Of a stretch of 7,670 nt of DNA, positions 1-6,437 are shown in pieces (the stretch's first letter is position 1; the number at the start of each line of letters is the position of its first letter). The stretch is from Tannerella sp. (GTDB taxonomy: Bacteria > Bacteroidota > Bacteroidia > Bacteroidales > Tannerellaceae): contig JAITQL010000002.1 of the NCBI GenBank assembly GCA_031288935.1, forward strand, positions 1 to 7,670, given 5' to 3'. Below the pieces are notes generated by a model. It did no database searches. It saw nothing but the letters and a program-made list of their open reading frames with translations, and was not told the origin of the DNA. A program made the translations under genes and the position numbers.

Positions 1-856
1 TTCCGGCCAGTCGCAGCAGGAGGTATCCCAGGAGGAAGAGGCCCAGCCAGGTCGCCATGAACGTGTAGTACGGGCGCAGGGAAGGTGACTTTTCCTTCAG
101 GCTTTCCCTGATTTCGACCATTTCGCGGCCGGCTTCCCTTTTCCCGACCAGCCGTTCCAGAATGGCGGCGGCGGCTTCGTATCTTCCGTGCATGGCCAGG
201 AAGCGGGGCGTTTCGGGGACAAAGCAGAGGAGGATCAGGAAGAGCGTGGCGGGAAGGATTTCCGAAGCGAACATCCAGCGCCAGCCTGTGGTGTGGAGCC
301 AGTGGGCGTCGCCTTGCAGGGCGATGAAGTAGTTGACGAAATAGACGAGCAACATGCCGAAGATAATGGCAAACTGGTTCCAGGCAACTAAGTTGCCGCG
401 GCGGCCGGCCGGCGCTATTTCGGCAATGTACATGGGCGATACCATCGAGGCCAGTCCGACGCCGATGCCGCCAATGATGCGGTAGAGGACGAAGAAGTTT
501 TTGAGCGTGTGGTCGCCGCTGCCGGGCATTCCGGTAAACACTTCCGGCCAGGCGGAGCCGACGGCGGAGGCGAGAAAGAGGATGGCGGCGGCGACGAGTG
601 TGGTGCGGCGTCCGTAGCGCTGGCTGATCCAGCCGGCAAAGGATGCGCCGAGGATACAGCCGATCAGGGCGCTGCTGACGACGAAGCCTTCGAGGGCGTT
701 GGCCTGGTCGGGAGGCAATCCGTAAGGCGTGATGAAAAAGGTGCGGAGCGATTCTACCGTTCCGGAAATGACAGCCGTGTCGTAGCCGAAGAGAAGGCCT
801 CCGATTGTTGCTACCAGCGTGATTCCGCCTACATATACAGAAGATTGTTTTTCCAT
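1..856 (-). CDS. xylE: D-xylose/H+ symporter XylE, MFS sugar porter family (C-terminal part outside window)
   Basis: Predicted inner-membrane proton-coupled xylose importer. The frame is open from the ATG at 856-854 to the left edge and gives 285 residues; E. coli XylE has about 490, so roughly the last 40% is missing. Sugar-porter landmarks seen in order: GGLLFGYDTAVISG (TM1, with the proton-coupling Asp at D26), GRR of motif A (82-84), YRIIGGIGVGLAS (TM4, R126), PMYIAEIAP (141-149), WNQFAIIFG (TM5, Q161 matching E. coli Q168), GWRWMFASE (191-199) and PETPR (214-218). The start is chosen because MEKQSSVYVGGITLVATIGG aligns with the XylE N-terminus. It is the third gene of the xylBAE operon, 84 nt after xylA. 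Oddity: the last visible segment (TM7) lacks the QQ pair that binds sugar in E. coli XylE. Family assignment is sure; substrate xylose rests on similarity and operon context. Confidence 0.93.
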   Translation of the reverse strand, partial: MEKQSSVYVGGITLVATIGGLLFGYDTAVISGTVESLRTFFITPYGLPPDQANALEGFVVSSALIGCILGASFAGWISQRYGRRTTLVAAAILFLASAVGSAWPEVFTGMPGSGDHTLKNFFVLYRIIGGIGVGLASMVSPMYIAEIAPAGRRGNLVAWNQFAIIFGMLLVYFVNYFIALQGDAHWLHTTGWRWMFASEILPATLFLILLCFVPETPRFLAMHGRYEAAAAILERLVGKREAGREMVEIRESLKEKSPSLRPYYTFMATWLGLFLLGYLLLRLAG

Positions 857-882
857 GATTGTTGAATTTCGGGAAGGCCGGA

Positions 883-932
883 GCGGGCGGCGCGCCGGCG
901 ACTTGCATCGCCTGCCGCGCCGCATTGCCCGC
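883..932 (-). other. Strong GC-rich hairpin in the xylA-xylE gap
   Basis: Arms pair as GCGGGC (883-888) with GCCCGC (927-932), GGCGCG (889-894) with CGCGCC (916-921), and GGCGA (897-901) with TCGCC (908-912), leaving loop 902-907 and short asymmetric bulges. About 17 base pairs, starting 8 nt past the xylA stop. No T-run follows in the direction of transcription, so it is not a standard intrinsic terminator. It could protect the 3' end of a processed xylBA message or lower xylE expression; this role is inference. Confidence 0.6.
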
Positions 933-940
933 AGCCCGTG

Positions 941-2269
941 TTAAATATACATGTTGATAATCGCTTCATACAATTCCTGCTTGCCGCTGACCTGTGCGGG
1001 TTCGCCGTCGCGGGCGGCGATGTTGCGCAGGTCTTCGAGCGTGAGTTCGCCGTTCTCGAAAGCCTTGCCGTCGCCCGTGTCGAACGAGGCGTAGCGGGCG
1101 GCGCGCATCTTCCGGTAGTCCGACTGTTCGAGGACATTGGCCGCCGTGATCAGGGCGCGGGCGAAGGTGTCCATGCCGGAGATGTGCGCGATGAAGATGT
1201 CTTCGAGGTCGGTCGAGTTGCGGCGCGTCTTGGCGTCGAAGTTCGTTCCGCCGCTGCCAAGTCCGCCGGCTTCGAGGATGACGAGCAGGGCCTGCGTCAG
1301 CTCGTAGACGTCAATCGGGAACTGGTCGGTATCCCATCCGTTCTGGTAGTCGCCGCGGTTGGCGTCGATGGAACCGAGCAGCCCGGCATCGACCGCCGCC
1401 TGCAGTTCGTGCTCGAAGGTATGTCCGGCCAGCGTCGCGTGGTTGACTTCGATATTGACCTTGAAATCCTTGTCCAGGCCGTAGTGCCGCAGGAATCCGA
1501 TGACCGTTTCCGTGTCCGCGTCATACTGGTGCTTGGCAGGTTCCATCGGTTTGGGTTCGATAAGGTACGTCCCCCGGAAGCCCTGTTTGCGTCCGTAGTC
1601 GCGAGCGACGGTCAGCAACTGCGCCAGATGGTCTTTTTCGCGTTTCATATCGGTGTTCAGCAGACTGAAATACCCTTCGCGTCCGCCCCAGAAGACGTAG
1701 TTGGCTCCGCCGAGGGCGATGGTGGCGTCGATGGCGTTCTTGATCTGCGCCCCCGCCCATGCAACGGATGCAAATGCGGGATTCGTGCCCGCGCCGTTCA
1801 TGTAGCGGGGATGGCTGAACACGTTGGCCGTGCCCCAGAGCAGTTTGATGCCCGAAGCCGCCTGTTTTTCCCCGGCATAGTCCACGATTCCGGCCAGATT
1901 GCTTTCGTATTCGGCCAGCGAGTGGCCTTCTTCCACCAGGTCGACGTCGTGGAAGCAATAGAACGGAATGCCGGTCTTCGTCATGAACTCGAATGCGGCA
2001 TCCATTTTATACTTGGCTCGACTGATGGCGTCGGCGCCCGCGTTCCAGGGGAACTTTTTGGTTCCCGGCCCGAACGGATCGCCGCCCTCGGCACAGAGCG
2101 TGTGCCAGTAGGCCATCGAAAAGCGAAGCCAGTCTTTTAATGTTTTACCCCGTACGACCTGCTGTTCGTCGTACCAATGAAAAGCCAGCGGATTTTTACT
2201 GTCCCTGCCTTCAAAACCGATTTTCCCGATTCCCGGGAAAAATTCTTTGTTACCTGTTACTATCGACAT
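941..2269 (-). CDS. xylA: Xylose isomerase XylA (class II, long form)
   Basis: Cytoplasmic enzyme that interconverts D-xylose and D-xylulose using two divalent metal ions, the first catabolic step after uptake. The 442 residues match the class II size of about 440. All signature residues are present: FHDVD with H107 and D110, WGTANV (145-150), IEPKPMEP with E238 and K240, NIEVNHATL with E274 and H277, D302 in IDANRGD, D313 and D315 in WDTDQFPID, and D345 in TNFDAKTRR. The start at 2269 gives [14 protein letters not shown], in line with related proteins; the leader is A/T-rich with no clear Shine-Dalgarno, which is common in Bacteroidetes. It lies 111 nt after xylB and 84 nt before xylE on the same strand. 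The protein appears intact. Confidence 0.98.
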   Translation of the reverse strand: MSIVTGNKEFFPGIGKIGFEGRDSKNPLAFHWYDEQQVVRGKTLKDWLRFSMAYWHTLCAEGGDPFGPGTKKFPWNAGADAISRAKYKMDAAFEFMTKTGIPFYCFHDVDLVEEGHSLAEYESNLAGIVDYAGEKQAASGIKLLWGTANVFSHPRYMNGAGTNPAFASVAWAGAQIKNAIDATIALGGANYVFWGGREGYFSLLNTDMKREKDHLAQLLTVARDYGRKQGFRGTYLIEPKPMEPAKHQYDADTETVIGFLRHYGLDKDFKVNIEVNHATLAGHTFEHELQAAVDAGLLGSIDANRGDYQNGWDTDQFPIDVYELTQALLVILEAGGLGSGGTNFDAKTRRNSTDLEDIFIAHISGMDTFARALITAANVLEQSDYRKMRAARYASFDTGDGKAFENGELTLEDLRNIAARDGEPAQVSGKQELYEAIINMYI

Positions 2270-2299
2270 ATCAATTAAATGTTAAGGGATGCGGGACAC

Positions 2300-2382
2300 G
2301 AAGCGTATGCCGCACCGCCGTTTTGAAATACTCCGTATAATCATGCACGCCTTTCCGGTCACGCGCCGGCGGCATACGCTTC
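2300..2382. repeat. 14-bp perfect inverted repeat in the xylB-xylA gap
   Basis: GAAGCGTATGCCGC (2300-2313) is the exact reverse complement of 2369-2382, separated by 55 nt. The xylB-proximal arm overlaps the first two bases of the xylB stop codon (2381-2383 on the plus strand). In RNA this would close a 55-nt loop that contains the ATACGGAGTAT motif described separately. Possible roles are an RNA processing or attenuation structure, or two oppositely oriented protein sites on DNA. The pairing is exact; function is inference. Confidence 0.6.
2328..2341 (-). promoter_or_regulatory. ATTATACGGAGTAT motif, copy upstream of xylA
   Basis: This 14-mer reads ATTATACGGAGTAT on the minus strand and is repeated exactly at the xylB start (3864-3877). 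Its core ATAC-GGA-GTAT is an inverted repeat. Here it ends 58 nt before the xylA start and lies inside the loop of the 2300-2382 inverted repeat. It may be a shared translational or operator element; the identity of the two copies is certain, the role is not. Confidence 0.35.
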
Positions 2383-3865
2383 AGCGCATGTTCGGAAGGC
2401 ATGTTTTCCATCGTTCGTAAGCGTCTTCATACTGTGCCTGTTTGCCGGGTTCGGGCGTTACCTCGGCCAGTTTTTCAAGGCTTGCAAACGCTTCCGCAGG
2501 GGAGGCGTAGATGCCCGCCCCGATGCCGGCAGCCTTGGCAGCGCCCGCCGCGCCGTCGGTATCGTAGAGTTCGATGGTTGCCCCGCTGACGCCGGCCAGC
2601 GTCTGGCGGAAAACCGGACTGAGGAACATGTTGGCCTGTCCGGCGCGTATCAAACGGATGTCCATGCCCATTTCCGTCATGATGTCCATGCCGTAGCGGA
2701 AGGAGAAGACGATGCCTTCCTGCGCCGCACGGATCAGATCCGACCGGTCGTGTATGTTGAAGTGAATCCCGTGAACCGCACAGCCGGTATCCCGGTTGCC
2801 CAGCATCCGCTCGGCGCCGTTGCCGAAAGGAATGACGGAGATGCCCTTGCTGCCGACGGGCGACCGGGCGGCCAGACCGTTCATGTCGGCATAGGAAATG
2901 CCGGGCGCAACGAGGTTTTTCTTCATCCACGAATTTAGAATGCCGACGCCGTTGATGCAGAGCAAAACGCCCAGACGGGTTTGTTCGGCGCTGTGGTTGA
3001 CGTGGGCAAAGGTATTGACGCGCGACAGGGGATCGTAATTCACCCGCCCCAGCACGCCGTAGACGACGCCCGAAGTGCCCGCCGTGGAAGCGACTTCGCC
3101 GGGATTGAACACATTCAGGGATACCGCATTGTTGGGCTGGTCGCCGGCGCGGTAGCAGAGCGGCGTGCCTTCCTTCAGACCCAATTCGCGGGCGGCGGCG
3201 GCGGAAACCAGTCCCTGGATGCCAAACGCGGGTTTGACGGGCGGCACCATCCGGCGGTCGAAGCCGAAGCAGTTCAGTACCTCGTCCGAGAGCGCATGTC
3301 GCTTGAAATCCCAAAAGATACCTTCGGACAGCCCCTCTATCGTCACGCCGATCTCGTCCGTCAGCTTCATCCCGATGTAATCGCCGGGCAGCATGAAGCG
3401 GTCGATCCGGTCGTAAATGTCCGGTTCGTTCTCCTTCACCCAGGCCAGTTTGGAGGCGGTGAAATTGCCCGGCGAGTTCAACAGGTGCGAAAGCGCCTGT
3501 TCCCTGCCGATGGCCTCAAACGCCTTTTCGCCGTACGGCACGGCGCGGCTGTCGCACCAGATAATGGCCGGCCGAAGCGTCTGCTTCTCCCTGTCGACCA
3601 GTACCAGACCGTGCATCTGCCATGAAATGCCAATGGCCTTGATGTCCCCGGCCGCCACGCCCGACTGCTTCAGTACGGACTCGTTCGCCAGCTTCAGGTT
3701 CTCCCACCACACTTCGGGCTGCTGTTCCGCCCATCCGGGCTGTTCCGCGATCATCCGCATCTCTGTCTTGGGGAAAAAATCCCGGGCAACGGTTTTCCCC
3801 GATTCGGCATCCACCAAACAGGCCTTTACCGAAGAACTGCCTATGTCATATCCCAATAAATACAT
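2381..3865 (-). CDS. xylB: Xylulokinase XylB (FGGY carbohydrate kinase)
   Basis: Cytoplasmic kinase that phosphorylates D-xylulose with ATP to give xylulose 5-phosphate. Translation from 3865 gives 494 residues, near the usual 480-500. Visible features: N-terminal phosphate-binding motif YDIGSSSVKACLVD (6-19), QMHG (83-86), WCDSR (103-107), the catalytic Asp D242 in AGDQPNNA (240-247), TAGTSGVVYG (261-270), and the C-terminal ATP-binding region RLIRAGQANMFLSPVFRQ with GAAGAAKAAGIG (438-449). An in-frame ATG 33 nt upstream would add 11 residues, but conserved similarity starts at MYLLGYDIG, and GGAG sits just before the 3865 start. It is the first gene of the operon, with a Bacteroidetes-type promoter 88-95 nt upstream. 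The protein appears intact. Confidence 0.96.
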   Translation of the reverse strand: MYLLGYDIGSSSVKACLVDAESGKTVARDFFPKTEMRMIAEQPGWAEQQPEVWWENLKLANESVLKQSGVAAGDIKAIGISWQMHGLVLVDREKQTLRPAIIWCDSRAVPYGEKAFEAIGREQALSHLLNSPGNFTASKLAWVKENEPDIYDRIDRFMLPGDYIGMKLTDEIGVTIEGLSEGIFWDFKRHALSDEVLNCFGFDRRMVPPVKPAFGIQGLVSAAAARELGLKEGTPLCYRAGDQPNNAVSLNVFNPGEVASTAGTSGVVYGVLGRVNYDPLSRVNTFAHVNHSAEQTRLGVLLCINGVGILNSWMKKNLVAPGISYADMNGLAARSPVGSKGISVIPFGNGAERMLGNRDTGCAVHGIHFNIHDRSDLIRAAQEGIVFSFRYGMDIMTEMGMDIRLIRAGQANMFLSPVFRQTLAGVSGATIELYDTDGAAGAAKAAGIGAGIYASPAEAFASLEKLAEVTPEPGKQAQYEDAYERWKTCLPNMR

Positions 3866-3877
3866 ACTCCGTATAAT
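3864..3877 (-). promoter_or_regulatory. ATTATACGGAGTAT motif, copy at the xylB start codon
   Basis: Second exact copy of the 14-mer found upstream of xylA. Here the inverted-repeat core ATAC-GGA-GTAT overlaps the xylB ATG (3865-3863), placing GGAG two bases before the start codon. Binding of a protein or pairing with another RNA here could affect initiation. Role inferred from position only. Confidence 0.35.
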
Positions 3878-3938
3878 TAATTTATTCCTGCATTGCATAC
3901 GTTATGGAATCCGGTCGATAGCTGTCTTTCTACCCCTC

Positions 3939-3952
3939 CGGCCATATGGCCG
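3939..3952. promoter_or_regulatory. Perfect 14-bp palindrome at the xylB promoter (operator candidate)
   Basis: CGGCCATATGGCCG is self-complementary over all 14 bases. It directly abuts the -7 box and covers the predicted transcription start, a classic repressor position. It is a candidate site for the xylose regulator, but no regulator gene is present to support the pairing and I do not recognise the motif. Confidence 0.5.
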
Positions 3953-3960
3953 CAAATGTA
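3953..3960 (-). promoter_or_regulatory. Bacteroidetes-type -7 promoter box for xylBAE
   Basis: Read on the minus strand this is TACATTTG, a full match to the Bacteroidetes -7 consensus TAnnTTTG. Transcription would start near 3945 and give an untranslated leader of about 80 nt before xylB. No convincing TTTG -33 box is visible; the upstream stretch is A/T-rich, which may compensate or indicate activator dependence. Confidence 0.6.
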
Positions 3961-4329
3961 GAAATAAAAATTTTCTTTTCGCCGTTTTTTCCTCCCTTTC
4001 CATTAAATATTATCGCCTCCCGCCGGTATCCCCGGCTTGACCGACAGAAGTCCAATTCCCCCGTAAGACAGGGGAATCCTGTTATTCACACAATTTACTT
4101 CTGCCAGTCGGTTAATTCCTTTCTTTCATACAACAGAAGTAAGGATTTAACGCCGGTTTTATTTCACTGCAAACTTGACGAGCCCGGCGGTGCAACGAAC
4201 GCTTGGTACCGGGTTATTCATATTGAACACTGCGTGTTCTGCCGACCCTTCCGACCCCAAACCCTGAAAGGGCGCAACCTGTGATGGCTCTCGGGCTTTC
4301 AGCCTGACGGAGGAGGGGCGTCACCTCTC
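3961..4329. other. Intergenic region upstream of xylB; no gene seen
   Basis: No reading frame here resembles a protein or starts with a plausible signal. The part next to the xylB promoter is A/T-rich; the rest is mixed. Short hairpins occur at 4022-4036 (GCCGG/CCGGC, 5-nt loop) and 4225-4239 (GAACAC-TGC-GTGTTC plus neighbours), besides the larger structure at 4040-4112. No tRNA or rRNA sequence is visible. Confidence 0.5.
4040..4112. other. Nested inverted repeat, possible structured RNA or degenerate mobile element
   Basis: Outer arms ACCGAC (4040-4045) and GTCGGT (4107-4112) enclose AGAAGT (4046-4051) and ACTTCT (4097-4102), with a 4-nt insertion GCCA on one side. Inside, ATTCCCC (4055-4061) pairs with GGGGAAT (4071-4077) around a 9-nt loop. 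The three helices lie in nested order within 73 nt. No T-run follows on either strand, so it is not an intrinsic terminator. Function unknown. Confidence 0.4.
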
Positions 4330-4430
4330 CACAGGGCGTTGCCCTGTGCTATTGCTCGAAGGCTTTCAGCCTTCAATGGACGGCATGGCGCTCCCGTCCG
4401 GTGTCGTCCATTGAAGGGCAACGCCCTGTG
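4330..4430. repeat. Compact inverted-repeat element with hairpin ends
   Basis: The left end CACAGGGCGTTGCCCT (4330-4345) is the exact reverse complement of 4415-4430. The left end is itself a hairpin (CACAGGGC-GTT-GCCCTGTG, 4330-4348). Inside lie GAAGGCT-TTC-AGCCTTC (4358-4374) and a second long pairing, CTTCAATGGACG (4371-4382) with 4405-4416. This resembles short dispersed palindromic repeats or miniature elements of Bacteroidetes intergenic DNA. A related hairpin, AAGGGC-GTT-GCCCTT, recurs at 5067-5081. No coding potential seen. Confidence 0.65.
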
Positions 4431-4534
4431 CAAGCTTGCGCAGCGCCATGGCCGGAGCGCCAAGTCGAAGGAAGATCCGGAATAATCCCGTTTGCCGGGA
4501 GGGGGCGTCGAGCCGTTGCACGGCTGCGGCGATC

Positions 4535-4888
4535 CTCCGGCCTTTGCCGGAACCCTCTTCTACTGCTCCGACGGACTTCCGGCAAGAGCCGGAACCTTGT
4601 CCTACTGCTCCGGCAGACTTCCGGCAAGAGCCGGAACCTTGTCCTACTGCTCCGACAGACTTCCGGCAAGGGCCGGAACCTTGTCCCACTGCTCCGACAG
4701 ACTTCCGGCAAGGGCCGGAACCTCCTCCCACTGCTCCGACGGACTTCCGGCAAGGGCCGGAACCTTGTCCCACTGCTCCGACGGACTTCCGGCAAGAGCC
4801 GGAACCTTGTCCTGCTGCTCCGACAGACTTCCGGCAAGAGCCGGAACCTCCTCCCACTGCTCAGACAGGCTTCCGGCAAGAGCCGGAA
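4535..4888. repeat. Tandem array of 42-bp units, each with a 7-bp hairpin
   Basis: Units begin at 4535, 4577, 4619, 4661, 4703, 4745, 4787, 4829 and 4871, an exact 42-bp period without indels; the first is degenerate and the last is cut off after its hairpin. Each unit is TTCCGGC-AAGR-GCCGGAA followed by a 24-bp linker such as CCTTGTCCTACTGCTCCGACAGAC without its first bases varying. In the seven full units after the first, the hairpin stem never varies. Changes fall only in the fourth loop base and at linker positions 22, 23, 27, 28, 35, 37, 39 and 41 of the unit. Those nine positions are spread over all three codon phases, which argues against translation even though all six frames are open. 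It is not CRISPR, because linkers are near-identical rather than unique. Function unknown. Confidence 0.9.
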
Positions 4889-5277
4889 AATCTCCGCACG
4901 TGTCGCGATGAATCGCGTCTCTACACGGCTGGAAGGAGGCCGGACAGTCGCCGCCGTGCATGCCGTTTGTATCAACGTGTGCCGGCCATTTCTACCGAAC
5001 TCCCGTTCCTCACGGAATGGCGGCGCGGCCATTGCCCGAACAGCCGCCCGTCCCCGCAAACGGCGGAAGGGCGTTGCCCTTGTGACGGCGCTGTTGTTTG
5101 CAGCAGCCTTGAATCTTGAATCCCTTGTCCGATTAATACAATAATCCAAAGTTTGCGTTAAATCCGATGCTTTTCTTCGATCAACTAATTACTGAAACAA
5201 AAAGGCTTATAAAAAATCCTGTTGTAAAAAAGAGCCTGATTCTGAAAACCGTATTTCCCGTAATGAAAAAATATGCT
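4889..5277. other. Intergenic region between the array and the LytTR gene; hairpins, no gene
   Basis: Contains CGCGAT-GA-ATCGCG (4904-4917) within a longer pairing CGTGT/ACACG (4899-4903 with 4923-4927), the motif TTTCTACCGA (4989-4998) that is also part of the element at 6438-6602, and the hairpin AAGGGC-GTT-GCCCTT (5067-5081). CTTGAAT occurs twice in tandem at 5108-5121. From about 5110 the sequence becomes A/T-rich and leads into the LytTR promoter region. Reading frames continuing out of the hairpin array show no family resemblance and I do not call them genes. Confidence 0.5.
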
Positions 5278-5285
5278 TACTTTCG
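5278..5285 (+). promoter_or_regulatory. Probable -7 promoter box for the LytTR gene
   Basis: TACTTTCG differs from the TAnnTTTG consensus at one base. TTTC at 5254-5257 lies 20 nt upstream, in the -33 position. Transcription would start near 5292, leaving a leader of about 40 nt that contains AAGGAG (5317-5322), 11 nt before the ATG at 5334. Confidence 0.45.
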
Positions 5286-5333
5286 CCCCGCATAAATTAT
5301 AGCCCGTTTTTCAGAGAAGGAGTATTATTTACT

Positions 5334-6245
5334 ATGTGTATCCAATTTTTAAAACAACCATTTCCCCCATTTCGGCATAAAGGAAGTATCCTTTTGCTGA
5401 CGGAATTTTGCGTGGGCATTATTTTATGTGCTTTTCTGCTGTTTCAGAAACCTTCTCCGATAAGTGTGTTTCAGATAATGATATTTACATCCTATTTGAT
5501 TATAACTGCCTTATTCACCTATCTAATCCTTAAAATAGTTCCATTGCTGCTGAATCAGGAGAACTGGACAAGGTGGAAATTTTTCCTTTGCGCTTTTCTT
5601 GATCTGATATTGATTACCCTGGGGTTTCTGTTCGTTGAAGACTTTTCAGTCCGGATTTACGGTATTCATTTTCACATACTGATGCACGAGGGTGATCCGT
5701 TTATGTATAACTTTATGAACATGTTGATATTTAACTTCATCGTGGGCGTGGCAGTCTGTGCCGTGATCTATTTTTATATTACAAGTAATGAGTTCAAGGC
5801 GCAGCTGCATGAAAAGGAAGAATTGAATGACCGGCTGTCTCAAAGAACAGGGACTGACAGCTATCATATTCCGGACGAAACGATCACGTTGTCCGGCAGA
5901 ACAAAAGACTCTTTAATGCTGAAGCCTGCCAATTTTTTATACATTGAAGCGCTGGGGAATTATGTGGATGTGCATTATCTGGATGAAAACGGCAAAGTCC
6001 TGCGGAAAGCGCTTCGGTCAACCATACAGCAAATGGAAATCGAGTTCAAAGCTTATCCGGTTATTATCCGTTGTCACCGGGCTTATATCGTGAATATTTC
6101 TTATGTGGAAAAAGTAAATACCAACCACCAGGGACTGCTGCTGATATTGAAACATGTCCGCAAGGAAGTGCCTGTTTCAAGAACGTACAAGAAGAATTTT
6201 CGCCCTGTATTGGAACATAGCCGCCTGTTTGCTTCTGTTCCTTGA
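5334..6245 (+). CDS. Membrane-anchored LytTR-domain transcriptional regulator
   Basis: 303-residue protein. Four hydrophobic segments are visible at about 18-38, 44-73, 83-101 and 124-149, followed by a charged, possibly coiled linker (152-170) and a LytTR DNA-binding domain at about 182-292. Domain hallmarks are FLYIEALGNYVDVHY (201-215), RCHRAYIVNI (246-255) and VPVSRTYKKNF (279-289). There is no receiver domain with a phospho-acceptor Asp, so it is not a classical LytTR response regulator; membrane-bound LytTR proteins of this layout occur in Bacteroidetes. It probably binds DNA while held at the inner membrane and may sense a membrane or external cue. The start is supported by AAGGAG 11 nt upstream. 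The gene stands alone, with non-coding repeat DNA on both sides, and is visibly more A/T-rich than the xyl genes. Targets and signal unknown. Confidence 0.9.
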   Translation: MCIQFLKQPFPPFRHKGSILLLTEFCVGIILCAFLLFQKPSPISVFQIMIFTSYLIITALFTYLILKIVPLLLNQENWTRWKFFLCAFLDLILITLGFLFVEDFSVRIYGIHFHILMHEGDPFMYNFMNMLIFNFIVGVAVCAVIYFYITSNEFKAQLHEKEELNDRLSQRTGTDSYHIPDETITLSGRTKDSLMLKPANFLYIEALGNYVDVHYLDENGKVLRKALRSTIQQMEIEFKAYPVIIRCHRAYIVNISYVEKVNTNHQGLLLILKHVRKEVPVSRTYKKNFRPVLEHSRLFASVP

Positions 6246-6437
6246 AATAAACCCGGTGTTTTTTCTCGCGTTCCAACATTCGCCACCGGGATTCAAAATT
6301 CAAGGATTTTATTTTCAACGCTTCATTCTTCCGCCCCTGTGCGTTTGTTTCTATCGTCTTCCGTTTATACACCGACCGGAAAAACGTTTCCCGTCTCCCT
6401 GTTTATACTTCCCCCGGCATGGTTTTGTGCATTGTAT
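6246..6437. other. Intergenic region after the LytTR gene; no gene seen
   Basis: An inverted repeat CCCGGTG (6252-6258)/CACCGGG (6284-6290) starts 6 nt after the stop codon but has a 25-nt loop and no following T-run; the T-run lies inside the loop. It could be a weak transcript end. ATTCAAAATTCAAG at 6291-6304 is a short direct repeat. TTTTGTGCAT (6423-6432) recurs inverted at 6885-6894. No credible reading frame. Confidence 0.4.

Noticed and set aside
938..2140. Long plus-strand reading frame opposite xylA
   Set aside because: It is the antisense shadow of a highly conserved xylose isomerase with all catalytic residues on the other strand.
2282..2344. 20-residue minus-strand leader peptide between xylB and xylA
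   Set aside because: It has a start and stop, but there is no run of regulatory codons or clear ribosome site; too little to call a gene.
3866..3898. Upstream ATG adding 11 residues to XylB
   Set aside because: FGGY similarity begins at the ATG at 3865, and the extra residues are unlike the family.
4535..4888. CRISPR array
   Set aside because: Linkers between hairpins are nearly identical, and there are no unique spacers and no cas genes.
4366..5149. Several long overlapping reading frames on both strands through the hairpin array, giving 14-residue protein repeats
   Set aside because: All six frames are open simply because the 42-bp unit lacks stops and is a multiple of three. Substitutions fall in all codon phases and none of the products resembles a known family.
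6252..6290. Intrinsic terminator after the LytTR gene
   Set aside because: The stem is only 7 bp with a 25-nt loop, and the T-run lies within the loop rather than after the stem.
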